Source: an uncultured Lachnospiraceae bacterium
GTDB taxonomy: Bacteria > Bacillota > Clostridia > Lachnospirales > Lachnospiraceae
DNA length: 64,000 nt
Assembly (NCBI GenBank): GCA_947588675.1
Contig: CANPYY010000005.1
Span: forward strand, 1-64,000
Direction of reading: 5' to 3'
Under the pieces are notes generated by a model. That model made no database searches. It was not told the DNA's origin and saw only the letters and a list, made by a program, of their open reading frames with translations. This document shows, in pieces, positions 18,980 through 27,699 of the stretch. The position numbers were made by a program, and so were the translations under genes. Positions within the stretch are counted from its first letter, which is position 1. Each line of letters starts with the position of its first letter.

Positions 18980-19246
18980 TTAAATCGCCTGCTGTTCTGC
19001 CTTATAAGCTTCCCTGACCGCCCTCGCAAGCTGGTCTGCGCAAGAGGTCGCTCTGTGTCCGCAAATAACTCCCGACAGCTTTTGGGCAACCTGTTCTACC
19101 GTCCAGCCTTCAATCAGCAACGGAATGGCTTTAAGATTGCCATTACAGCCACCCGTAAAACGTACGTTATGTACAATATCCCCATCCAAATCCAGGCTTA
19201 TCATCTGTGAGCATGTATTTTTAGTCTTATAGTCATAATGAAACAT
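18980..19246 (-). CDS. TSCPD-domain protein (TIGR03905 family)
   Basis: An 88-residue protein with four conserved cysteines (TKNTCSQ, GGCNGN, ICGHRATSCADQLA), which matches the TIGR03905 TSCPD family. The TSCPD domain is also found at the C terminus of class II ribonucleotide reductases, where cysteines may bind metal. Stand-alone versions are common in Clostridia and their function is not established. It has its own consensus promoter at 19324-19352 and an AGGAGGTACTG ribosome site. Confidence 0.85.
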   Translation of the reverse strand: MFHYDYKTKNTCSQMISLDLDGDIVHNVRFTGGCNGNLKAIPLLIEGWTVEQVAQKLSGVICGHRATSCADQLARAVREAYKAEQQAI

Positions 19247-19323
19247 TACAGTACCTCCTCTGCTTTTTTAATTATCTGCCAACGGAATAAACCGTCTTAT
19301 CCATTACATTCTTATTAGTATTT

Positions 19324-19352
19324 ATTATAGTGATTCTGCCTCTCTATGTCAA
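19324..19352 (-). promoter_or_regulatory. consensus promoter of the TSCPD gene
   Basis: On the minus strand TTGACA (19352-19347), 17 bases, and TATAAT (19329-19324) match consensus fully. The predicted leader is about 70 nt. Confidence 0.75.
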
Positions 19353-19382
19353 AGCCTCCGTCGTATAAAAAAACTACTGAAA

Positions 19383-20522
19383 CTATAATAATTTATTTAT
19401 ATAAAATTCCTCCGAAAGAAGCAGCCAGTTTGCCCTGAAAAACCTCATAAGCTGCCAGTAACCTGCTCCCCGTAACGAATACTCCTTTATAAGATTAAAC
19501 TTAGCCTGCATACTCCTTACATCCTCAAACCATACCTCATGTTCTGTTCCATTTTCATCCGTATAGTTAAAAAACGGCGACATTGCAATTTCATCAAAGT
19601 TAATTCTCGCTCCATATTTTACCGCTATATTAACCGCTTCTATATTTCCAATGGTAACGGCTTCCGTCACTCCCTTCTCATAAGGAAGCGGCCAGTCATA
19701 ACCGTAATTTGGTATACCAAGGTCAATCTTGTATGTCGGGATTTCAGTCACCGCATATTCTACTACCTGCCGTACTTTATTAATAGGCGCTACCGCCATG
19801 GGTTCACTGTAACGATATCCCCATTCATATGTCATAAGAAGCACGCTGTTAGCCGCCGCCCCAAGTCCGCCATAATCTTTACCCTGATACAAAAGTCCGG
19901 GCTGGTCCGCGCTAATCTTAGGAGCAAGCGCAACCGATACTTCATAACCATACGGATTAAGGGCGTCCGTAACCTGCGCCACAAAATCCGTAAACAAATC
20001 CCTGTCTTCAGCCATAATATACTCAAAATCTATATCTACCCCGCCATATCCTTTTTCTCCCAATATGGCAATAAGTTCCGATATAAGCATATATCTTGCG
20101 CTTCGGCTGTTTACAAGCTCATGAATAAGCTGATTATTAAACTTTCCGTCTATCCCCAACGGGGTAAGCGTAAGTATTGATTTTACATTATAATCATATG
20201 CCAGATTAATCAGCCGGCTATCGTCCAGTAAAGGCGCTATAAGTTCCCCCTCTGTTGTAAATCCATATGAAAATATTGATAATGTTGTCAGATATCTAAG
20301 CGTTTCTTCAAGAATATTTTCATTGATAAAAGGGTACGCGTATCCGTTTATATAAGCGCTTCTTTCCGGCGTGTTCATATAATCCCTTATGTAAAGTGCC
20401 TGACCTTCCGCCAGTATGTACGGTTCATTTATCTGATTATCATATATAATATCATCCGCTGAAGTATCTGTCTGTCTCGCAATACTATATACGCTGTCGC
20501 CCTCTTTAACTACATATATCAT
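19383..20522 (-). CDS. LysM-GH18 peptidoglycan hydrolase, SleL/YaaH-like
   Basis: A 379-residue protein with one N-terminal LysM domain (residues 1-47, KEGDSVYSIARQTDTSADDI) and a GH18 barrel. The catalytic DxDxE motif is in GYGGVDIDFEYI with Glu as the acid. In Bacillus and Clostridium this architecture is SleL/YaaH, an N-acetylglucosaminidase that trims spore cortex fragments in germination. Like those proteins it has no signal peptide. SleL/YaaH proteins usually carry two LysM domains, and only one is visible here. This suggests a spore-forming host or ancestry, though a vegetative role cannot be excluded. The ribosome site (GGGTAA) is weak. Confidence 0.85.
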   Translation of the reverse strand: MIYVVKEGDSVYSIARQTDTSADDIIYDNQINEPYILAEGQALYIRDYMNTPERSAYINGYAYPFINENILEETLRYLTTLSIFSYGFTTEGELIAPLLDDSRLINLAYDYNVKSILTLTPLGIDGKFNNQLIHELVNSRSARYMLISELIAILGEKGYGGVDIDFEYIMAEDRDLFTDFVAQVTDALNPYGYEVSVALAPKISADQPGLLYQGKDYGGLGAAANSVLLMTYEWGYRYSEPMAVAPINKVRQVVEYAVTEIPTYKIDLGIPNYGYDWPLPYEKGVTEAVTIGNIEAVNIAVKYGARINFDEIAMSPFFNYTDENGTEHEVWFEDVRSMQAKFNLIKEYSLRGAGYWQLMRFFRANWLLLSEEFYINKLL

Positions 20523-20587
20523 TATAATTACCCGTAATTTTGCTGATTACAATAATATATTATAGTTAATTTTAATATATGTATCTG

Positions 20588-21238
20588 CTAACGCAATATT
20601 TCAAGTTCTGTAATACCATACAGATTATCCACCACATAATCTGCTCCTGCATCCTCCAGTTCATTTTCTTCCGCATATCCGCAGCGCACTCCTATAGTCA
20701 GCATACCAAACTTTCCTGCGCCTGTTATATCATGTTTTCTGTCTCCAACCATGACCGCATCTTCCGCAGATATTTTCAACAAATCAAGAGCCTTTTTTAT
20801 TACATCGCTTTTGTGGTAATAGCTTCCGTCAAGCCCGCTTCCTGCAATCACATCCATATATTCCGACAAATGGTATTTATCACATATTTGAACCGCAAAT
20901 ACCTCAGGTTTACTGGTGGCTACACCAAGCACTTTACCGCGCGCCTTCAGCTCTTTTAACGTATCATGCGCATCTTCAAACACTTTATTTTCAAATATTC
21001 CCGTTTTAGCATATCTCTTACGGTAATAACCTACGGCCCTGCCGCATGTTTCATCATCAAGCCCATAAAATTCCCTGAAAGAATCCATAAGAGGCGGCCC
21101 TATAAAACGCAGAAGGTTCTCGCAGTCTTCTTCAATACCAATATTATGCAAAGCATATTGCACGCTTTTAGTTATCCCTTCCTTTGGGTCCGTAAGAGTT
21201 CCGTCCAAGTCAAATAAGATGCATTTTTTTGTAAACAT
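20588..21238 (-). CDS. HAD-superfamily phosphatase, phosphoglycolate phosphatase-like
   Basis: A 216-residue HAD hydrolase. Motif I is CILFDLDGTLTDPKEGI with the nucleophile Asp, motif II is VATSKPEVF, motif III includes YHKSDVIKKAL, and motif IV is VMVGDRKHDITGA. The alpha-helical cap of about 70 residues between motifs I and II is that of the Gph/PGP-like subgroup. The likely substrates are small phosphate esters, but members are promiscuous. An in-frame ATG at 21253 lacks a ribosome site, whereas GTGAGGA lies before the ATG at 21238. It is followed by the GH18 gene on the same strand and preceded closely by rmuC. Confidence 0.85.
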   Translation of the reverse strand: MFTKKCILFDLDGTLTDPKEGITKSVQYALHNIGIEEDCENLLRFIGPPLMDSFREFYGLDDETCGRAVGYYRKRYAKTGIFENKVFEDAHDTLKELKARGKVLGVATSKPEVFAVQICDKYHLSEYMDVIAGSGLDGSYYHKSDVIKKALDLLKISAEDAVMVGDRKHDITGAGKFGMLTIGVRCGYAEENELEDAGADYVVDNLYGITELEILR

Positions 21239-21261
21239 TTCATTCCTCACCATAAATTATA

Positions 21262-22449
21262 TTATTCTTCAAACCCGGGCAAATCATTCCCATTGTCTTC
21301 CAGCGTTTCCACATTCCGCAAATGTTTCTGTATAACGTCATTTCTATGATTTGCATCGTCTAACACCTTACCTGCTTCTTCCACTTTTTTACGCGCTTTC
21401 GCAAGCAGTTCTCCGAACATACCGTACTGCTTTTTCGCTATTCCGAGCGTTTTCCATACTTCATTTGCTTTTTTATTAATAGCCATAGTCCGAAATCCCA
21501 TCGCCAGCGAATTTAAAAGGGCTGTAATTGTAGACGGACCTGCAATCATTATTCCTTCCGCCTGAAGCCTTTCTGAAATACCCGTCTTTGACCCCATAAT
21601 CTCCGCATACAGACCCTCGGTTGCAAGATACATAATTGCAAACGGAGTTGTTTCCGGTGAACTTATATAATTCTTTATAAGCTTTGCTTCATCCCTTATC
21701 CTTGCTTCAAGAGCTTTCTTTGCTTTGCCTATTCCTTCCGTATCGCCTTCTTCAGCCGCTGCCGAAAGTCTTGCATAATCCTCCATAGGGAACTTGGAAT
21801 CAATAGGAAGATACGTAAATGAATCATCTTCATTATTAGGTATCTTAACGGCAAATTCAACGCGCCCGTTATATTTCGGATTGGTGCTTACATTGGTTTC
21901 ATACATTCCGGGTATGGTCTGGTCCAGTATATTGCTCAGCTGCACTTCCGCCCACGTTCCGCGGCTTTTTACATTCGTAAGCACTCTGTTAAGACCTTTG
22001 ATATTATCAGTAACGCCTGAGGATAGCTCCTTCATTTCACCTAAGCTTCTGTATACATTAGACAACTGTTCGGATACGGTTTTAAATGATTCGTTAAGAC
22101 GTTTATTAAGAGTTTCGGAAAGCTTTTCATCCACAGTCCTTCGCATCTGTTCAAGCTTTTCTTCATTATTTTTCTGCATGGAAGCAATTGATTCAGATAT
22201 AACCCTCGTCTGTTTTTCAGCATTCCGGTCAAGTGTTTCCATAAGCTTTATCTGCTGTTCATAATTCTTTTCGGTAAGCATATTCATCTGCTCAAAAATA
22301 CGATTCATCTGCTCAGAACTCTGTTTTGAATTAATATCTATCTTCTGGCTGAGCAATTCAGAAGAATTGTCCTTTGCCGGTTTTTTCATTAACAGCATTA
22401 TTAATAATACAATTATAAGCACGCATAAAATTAAAATTATATATTCCAT
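21262..22449 (-). CDS. rmuC: DNA recombination protein RmuC
   Basis: A 395-residue protein with one N-terminal membrane helix (residues 3-22), a coiled coil of about 110 residues, and the RmuC nuclease-like domain (RGTWAEVQLSNILDQTIPGMYETN, then YLPIDSKFPMEDYARL and AIMYLATEGLYAEI). RmuC limits rearrangements at inverted repeats in Escherichia coli, and its domain belongs to the PD-(D/E)XK nuclease class, where the DSKFP segment holds catalytic residues. AAGGAAG precedes the ATG. It is divergent from the Ig-like surface protein and is followed by the HAD phosphatase. Confidence 0.92.
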   Translation of the reverse strand: MEYIILILCVLIIVLLIMLLMKKPAKDNSSELLSQKIDINSKQSSEQMNRIFEQMNMLTEKNYEQQIKLMETLDRNAEKQTRVISESIASMQKNNEEKLEQMRRTVDEKLSETLNKRLNESFKTVSEQLSNVYRSLGEMKELSSGVTDNIKGLNRVLTNVKSRGTWAEVQLSNILDQTIPGMYETNVSTNPKYNGRVEFAVKIPNNEDDSFTYLPIDSKFPMEDYARLSAAAEEGDTEGIGKAKKALEARIRDEAKLIKNYISSPETTPFAIMYLATEGLYAEIMGSKTGISERLQAEGIMIAGPSTITALLNSLAMGFRTMAINKKANEVWKTLGIAKKQYGMFGELLAKARKKVEEAGKVLDDANHRNDVIQKHLRNVETLEDNGNDLPGFEE

Positions 22450-22518
22450 AGTAACTTCCTTATACTCCTGACTTCATAATTATTTAAAAACAGTATACCA
22501 TAATTCCGTCCTCCTGTG

Positions 22519-22547
22519 TTGAAAACCCTCATGAAATATGTTAAAAT
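22519..22547 (+). promoter_or_regulatory. promoter of the second Ig-like surface protein
   Basis: TTGAAA (22519-22524), 17 bases, TAAAAT (22542-22547). The start is near 22554 and the gene's AAGGAGGG follows at 22565, giving a short leader. Confidence 0.7.
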
Positions 22548-22580
22548 TTTTTTATATATTTTATAAGGAGGGTATAGAAA

Positions 22581-24704
22581 TTGAAAAAACATTTTATCAA
22601 AAAAACTTTTTCACTCATTTTATGCGCGGCACTCGTTTCAGGTTCTCTCATAATTCCTGAAAAGACATCCGCTGCAGATACCGACACTACCGGGTGGAGA
22701 AACAGTATAGCTCTTGATTTTGGTATATGCGGAGACGGCTCTGACCTTGATTCAACAATGAAATTTAACGAGGTTGAATATATACCTGAAATAAGCGCTG
22801 AAGATTGTGCTGAAATACTTAAAGAGGGACATGGAAATTATCTTTATGACAAAACCACAATAAAAGATATTTACGGTTCTGATGCTGCAGGCACACAGCA
22901 TATAGGATTTAACAAAGTCCTTCCGGCGGCAAAAACCACCGAAGGCGGCAACTATTTTAAAGACTGGGTATTTTCACCTGACGGCGAAAAATACAGTTTC
23001 AGCGCAGACTTACCTGTCGGACAATATTATGTATATGTATACACAGGTAATAAAACAAAAGCATATGGCAATACTACAATAGTAAATTTTGCCAATGAAG
23101 TTATTAACGATACTCCGTTAAACTATGACCAGACTTCTACCGAGTCCAGACAGTTTTATGGCAACGACGACAATAAGGCGAATCCTTATTGCGTATACGT
23201 TATTGATATAAAGGATAACGGTTCGGGTTACGGAACACTTACAGCATACTTTTCAGATGATACTATAGGAAATGAAAATTATGCAAATTCACATCAGATA
23301 AGCATTGGCGCGGCGCTCGATGATATTGCCGCAGATATACCTGATGAAGAAGGTAATTCTCCGGGCAAGGCTCTCGGAATCCAGGCTTTTGATTTTTATA
23401 ATGAAACGGAAGATGCCATTGATTCTTCAGCCATAAAAGACGCTATCGTAACAGCGCGTCTTAACGGTATTGAAATCATACCTGTGGCTGAACCCATACA
23501 TGCTTCATCTGTTACAACTCCTGAAAGTATACTGCTTGAAGAAGGACAGACAGAAAATCTTGAAGTAAACAGCGGCGTTTCTTCCGTTACTGACAGAATC
23601 TCATATATAAGCAGCAACCCACAGGTTGCCGACGTAGATATGTATTCCGGAAAAGTTACAGCAAACCAGATTGGTACTGCGGATATTTATGCTTATAACG
23701 CATACCTCAACGAATTTTCCGTTACAAAAGTTTCAGTAATACCTGAAAGAGTTGTTTCTCTTGATAAAACTAACATCAGTATTTCATTAGATGAAAACAG
23801 TGAGAATACAGCAGAGCTTACCGCTTCATTTAATGTAGCTGAGGAAGATGTTATTGAATGGTCGAGCAGTGATGAAAATGTAGTTTCAATAAGTGAAGCA
23901 GCATTTACGGCAGGAGATACCGCTGTTTCAAAAGTTACCATTACAGCAAAGAAAGCAGGGGAAGCTACAATTACAGCGAAGCGTAAAGATGTTGATAAAA
24001 CAGCCACATGTACCGTAAATGTAAAGGTTCCCGTAAGCAGCGTAGCAATTGCTGATACCGATAACAACGCATATGCTGACGATGCAGCGCTCACAGTTGC
24101 CGCCGGCAAATCAATAGATATAAAAGCAATTGTTGCACCTGAAAATGCAACTGTAAAAGATGTATCATTCTCATCTTCAAATAATAGTATTGCCCGGGTA
24201 ACAGCAGATGGCGCAAAAGCTACAATAGACGGTGTGTCAGAAGGAGAAGCAGTTATTACAGTCGTATCTTCGGATAATCCGGATATTTCAGATACAATTA
24301 CGGTTACAGTTACGCCGGGTGAAAAGACTCCTGACACTCCTTCGGCTCCTTCAGATTCCGGGCAGCCGTCTTCAGGAACTGCAACTTCCGGAGCAAATGC
24401 AGACAATAACGCAGGAACAGTTACATCCGATAGTGCACAGACTGCATCGGTTTCACTTTCAGGAAAGAAAACTTCTTCACTGAAAATCAAAAAAAGCATT
24501 ACCTTTAAGGCAAAAGCCCCGGGTTCAAAAGTTAAATCGGTAAAGGTTAAGATTAAATCCGGAAAGAAACTGATTAAAATCAAGAAATCTGCTAAAAAGG
24601 TTAAGATTACCGCGCTTAAAAAGGGAACTGCAAAACTTATAATTACTGTTAAATCCGCTTCCGGCGCATCAAAGAAATTTAAACGTAACATTAAGATAAA
24701 ATAA
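22581..24704 (+). CDS. secreted Ig-like (Big_2) surface protein with basic C-terminal module
   Basis: A 707-residue exported protein that starts with TTG behind a near-perfect AAGGAGGG. After the signal peptide (about 1-31) there is a beta-rich domain of about 210 residues (WRNSIALDFGICGDGSDLD to SIGAALDDI) similar in style to carbohydrate-binding segments on pectin-active enzymes, but I cannot name it. Two or three Big_2 domains follow (about 305-580; VTANQIGTADIYAYN is one typical core). Then come a Ser/Thr/Pro/Gly linker and a C-terminal module with about one lysine in four residues (KIKKSITFKAKAPGSKVK). No catalytic domain or LPXTG motif is visible. The basic module probably holds it on wall polymers. 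Confidence 0.8.
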   Translation: MKKHFIKKTFSLILCAALVSGSLIIPEKTSAADTDTTGWRNSIALDFGICGDGSDLDSTMKFNEVEYIPEISAEDCAEILKEGHGNYLYDKTTIKDIYGSDAAGTQHIGFNKVLPAAKTTEGGNYFKDWVFSPDGEKYSFSADLPVGQYYVYVYTGNKTKAYGNTTIVNFANEVINDTPLNYDQTSTESRQFYGNDDNKANPYCVYVIDIKDNGSGYGTLTAYFSDDTIGNENYANSHQISIGAALDDIAADIPDEEGNSPGKALGIQAFDFYNETEDAIDSSAIKDAIVTARLNGIEIIPVAEPIHASSVTTPESILLEEGQTENLEVNSGVSSVTDRISYISSNPQVADVDMYSGKVTANQIGTADIYAYNAYLNEFSVTKVSVIPERVVSLDKTNISISLDENSENTAELTASFNVAEEDVIEWSSSDENVVSISEAAFTAGDTAVSKVTITAKKAGEATITAKRKDVDKTATCTVNVKVPVSSVAIADTDNNAYADDAALTVAAGKSIDIKAIVAPENATVKDVSFSSSNNSIARVTADGAKATIDGVSEGEAVITVVSSDNPDISDTITVTVTPGEKTPDTPSAPSDSGQPSSGTATSGANADNNAGTVTSDSAQTASVSLSGKKTSSLKIKKSITFKAKAPGSKVKSVKVKIKSGKKLIKIKKSAKKVKITALKKGTAKLIITVKSASGASKKFKRNIKIK

Positions 24705-24728
24705 TAATCAGATATATTAATTTTTTAA

Positions 24729-24768
24729 AAGACCTGCGCCATACAAGAATATAGCGCAGGTCTTATTT
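24729..24768. terminator. bidirectional terminator between surface protein and folD
   Basis: AAGACCTGCGC (24729-24739) and GCGCAGGTCTT (24754-24764) are perfectly complementary around a 14-base loop. A-rich sequence lies on the left and T-rich on the right, so it can terminate both convergent transcripts. Confidence 0.85.
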
Positions 24769-24771
24769 TAA

Positions 24772-25620
24772 TCATACCCGTTTTCCTGCCGCCTGTACAA
24801 CATGTGAAATAAGTACTGAGGTTGTCACGCTTCCGACTCCTCCCGGTACCGGAGTAATAGCGGAAACTATTGGTTCTACACTTGTATAATCAACGTCGCC
24901 GCACAGTTTTTGATTTTCATCCACATTGATTCCTACATCAATAACAATCTGACCCCGGCTTACATAATCCTTATTTACAATACCTGCGCGGCCTGCCGCA
25001 ACAATAAGTATATCGGCAGCCTTTGCAATGGTTTTCATATTTTTTGTCTTCGTATGACATATTGTTACCGTTGCATTTTTCTTAACAAGCATCATGGATA
25101 CCGGCTTACCAACAACAAGCGAGCGCCCTATGACTACGACATTTTTCCCTTCGCAGGATATATTATAGTGGTCCAGAATCTCAATACAGGCTTCCGGCGT
25201 ACATGGAGGATACCCTATATCCTTTCCTGTAAATACTCCGCACAATGACATATCGGTCATACAGTCTATATCCTTTTCAGGTTTTAGCGCATTTTCTATA
25301 ACCGCGCTGTCTATATGCGGCGGAAGCGGCCTGAATAAAAGCACGCCATGTATACCGTCATCATTATTAACCTTGTCTATTACATTTAAAAGCTCCTCCT
25401 GCGACACATCTTGCGGCAGGATATATTTTTTATATTCAACTCCCAGCGCCTCCGCGCGTTTTACCGCTCCCCTTTCATATGACAGGTCGCTTTCATTTTC
25501 CCCTACGCGGATTATTCCAAGCGTAGGAGTTATTCCCAAGTTTTTCAATCTGTTTACTTCGCTTTTAATGCGCCCGCTCATTGCACCGGCAACATCTTTT
25601 CCCGATAATATTTCCGCCAT
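24772..25620 (-). CDS. folD: bifunctional methylene-THF dehydrogenase/cyclohydrolase
   Basis: FolD interconverts 5,10-methylene-THF, methenyl-THF and 10-formyl-THF. The 282-residue length is typical. Visible are the folate-site Lys region YERGAVKRAEALGVEYKKYILP, the signature PLPPHIDSAVIENALKPEKDIDC, the dinucleotide site VVVIGRSLVVGKPVSMML and the terminal ITPVPGGVGSVTTS. AAAGGAG precedes the ATG. It follows fchA by 35 bases, so two cyclohydrolase activities are encoded together, as in purine- or amino-acid-fermenting Clostridia with an active folate one-carbon flow. Confidence 0.96.
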   Translation of the reverse strand: MAEILSGKDVAGAMSGRIKSEVNRLKNLGITPTLGIIRVGENESDLSYERGAVKRAEALGVEYKKYILPQDVSQEELLNVIDKVNNDDGIHGVLLFRPLPPHIDSAVIENALKPEKDIDCMTDMSLCGVFTGKDIGYPPCTPEACIEILDHYNISCEGKNVVVIGRSLVVGKPVSMMLVKKNATVTICHTKTKNMKTIAKAADILIVAAGRAGIVNKDYVSRGQIVIDVGINVDENQKLCGDVDYTSVEPIVSAITPVPGGVGSVTTSVLISHVVQAAGKRV

Positions 25621-25655
25621 ATACTAATCTCCTTTTGTTATGAGTAACTTTCTTA

Positions 25656-26270
25656 TTATCTGACCTTTTCCGCTACCTCTTCATACACCTTATCAGCGCG
25701 GCTGCCATATTCTTCTATCATTTTATCAGCTTTTGCATTAATTTCATCGGCATAATCTCTGTTTTTCATAGATTTTGCATTAATATATATATTAAGCGCA
25801 GCTCCTGTAAGCGCCGCTTTTGCGCAGGCTGCAGCAACCCCTGCGTCAGATAATGCAATTTTACTTCCATACCTTGCAAAATCCTCTGTTAATTCTATTG
25901 CTTCACAACATTTTTCCATTATAATTAAAGGCACTTCACTGGCACGCCTTAAAGCGTCTTCCATTATTATATCCCTTTCTTCGCCTTTCGGAAGTCCATA
26001 TGCCTTTGACAATGGCTCGAACGCCTCGGCATCCTTATCGATAAGCTGCACAAGTTCATCAATAACCGTTTCGGCTTTTTCCATAAGAACTATTATTTTA
26101 TCCTGCACATCTGCATATTTCTTTTTTCCCGCCGTTAAACTTCCCACCATATTACCAAGCGATATGCCTATTGCCCCTACAAGAGCAGAAGCTCCGCCGC
26201 CTCCCGGTACCGGGGCCGAACCTTTGAGAGCTGTAATAAATTCCGTACATTTCATATCCGCCAGTTTCAT
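25656..26270 (-). CDS. fchA: methenyltetrahydrofolate cyclohydrolase (FTCD-C / FchA family)
   Basis: A 204-residue helical protein of the formiminotransferase-cyclodeaminase C-terminal family. The signature SAPVPGGGGASALVGAIGISLGNMV near the N terminus is nearly invariant in FchA-type proteins, which hydrolyse methenyl-THF to formyl-THF. An open frame extends upstream to 26462 inside the MATE gene, but AAAGGAAG sits before ATG 26270 and family members begin with this MKLADM-like sequence. It lies 26 bases after the MATE gene and 35 before folD. Confidence 0.9.
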   Translation of the reverse strand: MKLADMKCTEFITALKGSAPVPGGGGASALVGAIGISLGNMVGSLTAGKKKYADVQDKIIVLMEKAETVIDELVQLIDKDAEAFEPLSKAYGLPKGEERDIIMEDALRRASEVPLIIMEKCCEAIELTEDFARYGSKIALSDAGVAAACAKAALTGAALNIYINAKSMKNRDYADEINAKADKMIEEYGSRADKVYEEVAEKVR

Positions 26271-26296
26271 TTTTATCTTCCTTTCTTTTATATATT

Positions 26297-27676
26297 CTAC
26301 AGTTTTGTAACTATGTTGCTTATCCATATTCCCTTTTTCAGCATAATCAGCCCTATAACAAGCTTGATACAATCCGCAAGCTGGCATATAAGATATACAG
26401 TTACTATAAACAGGGCTGTATAATGACTTAAAACATATGCAACAGGTATGGAGATTATCCATACATATGTACTGTCAAACAGAAAGGTAATAAACGTTTT
26501 TCCGCCTGACCTTATAGTAAAATATGTTGAATGCAGTACCGCCTGTATTGGCATCATGCACGCTATGACCCTTATAAAATTTGCCGAAAGTTCTTTTACT
26601 TCTTCTGTAGTATTATATATCTCAGGAAATAGCGGAGCCAGAACAAACAATACGATTCCTATAACAACATTACTGATAAATGTCATTACAATAATCTTTG
26701 CAGCCGCATCCTTAGCCTGCTCAAAACGTCCTGCTCCCAGATGCTGCCCGACAATAATCGCGACTGCGCTTCCAACGGCTATAAACATTATGTTAAAAAG
26801 ATTACCTATTGTTGACGCTATATTAAGTCCTGCAACTACCGAAAGGCCTCTGATTGAATAGCACCCGGTAAGCACCGCCATTCCCGCCGCCCAAAGACAT
26901 TCATTTAAAAGCAGGGGCGTTCCTTTAATAATAATATTTTTAGATAAATCTGCAGGTATTGCAAAATTTCTGTATGCGCCTTTAATAAACTCATTTCTCT
27001 GTTTATGTCTATGAGTCCATACTACTATAATAGTACATTCTACAAAACGCGCTATTACTGTTGCTATTGCCGCCCCGTTCACTCCCAGCGCCGGAATACC
27101 TGCTTTACCGTATATCAATATATAATTAAGCGCAAGATTTATAAAAACCGATACTATTCCCGCTTTCATCGGAACAACCGTTTCACCCGTTTCCCTAAGC
27201 GTTCCCGAATAGCATTGTTCAAACGCAAAAGGGATAAGTCCGATAAGCATTATTCGCATATAGCTCATTGAATAACCAAGCGTAGCATTAATATCTCCGG
27301 TTTTTCCTCCCTCATGCAGATAAAGCGAAGCAAGAGGACTGCCAAATATAATAAAGATACCCATTCCCAGTACGGTAATCACAGCGCATATAACTAATTT
27401 GAACCTGAATGAATTTCTCACTCCGGCATGGTTGCCCTGACCGTAAAACTGCGCGCTGAATATTCCTGCGCCCGATATCGCCCCGAAAATACAGAGATTA
27501 AATACAAATATCAACTGATTCACTATAGATACCCCGGACATCTGGTCCGTACCTACGGCTCCTATCATGATATTGTCAAGGAGCGCCACAAAATTAGTTA
27601 TTCCATTCTGTATCATAATAGGGATTGTTATCTTAATCACCATTGAGTAAAATTTTTTATCGCCGAAATACTTCAT
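26297..27676 (-). CDS. MATE family efflux transporter
   Basis: A 459-residue polytopic protein with about 12 membrane helices in two homologous halves. The N-terminal half contains IPIMIQNGITNFVALLDNIMIG and the second half GTPLLLNECLWAAGMAVL, both typical of MATE antiporters that export drugs or metabolites using Na+ or H+ gradients. Substrate is not predictable. It lies 23 bases after the ABC exporter and 26 bases before fchA, so it is probably translated from one mRNA with them; whether this is functional or accidental is unclear. Confidence 0.9.
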   Translation of the reverse strand: MKYFGDKKFYSMVIKITIPIMIQNGITNFVALLDNIMIGAVGTDQMSGVSIVNQLIFVFNLCIFGAISGAGIFSAQFYGQGNHAGVRNSFRFKLVICAVITVLGMGIFIIFGSPLASLYLHEGGKTGDINATLGYSMSYMRIMLIGLIPFAFEQCYSGTLRETGETVVPMKAGIVSVFINLALNYILIYGKAGIPALGVNGAAIATVIARFVECTIIVVWTHRHKQRNEFIKGAYRNFAIPADLSKNIIIKGTPLLLNECLWAAGMAVLTGCYSIRGLSVVAGLNIASTIGNLFNIMFIAVGSAVAIIVGQHLGAGRFEQAKDAAAKIIVMTFISNVVIGIVLFVLAPLFPEIYNTTEEVKELSANFIRVIACMMPIQAVLHSTYFTIRSGGKTFITFLFDSTYVWIISIPVAYVLSHYTALFIVTVYLICQLADCIKLVIGLIMLKKGIWISNIVTKL

Positions 27677-27699
27677 TAATATTATAAACCCTTTCCCAG

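Noticed and set aside
19383..20522. Chitinase for chitin use
   Set aside because: The LysM-GH18 layout without signal peptide fits spore-cortex SleL/YaaH proteins better than secreted chitinases.
26271..26462. 64-residue extension of FchA into the MATE gene
   Set aside because: No ribosome site, no family similarity, and AAAGGAAG sits before the ATG at 26270.
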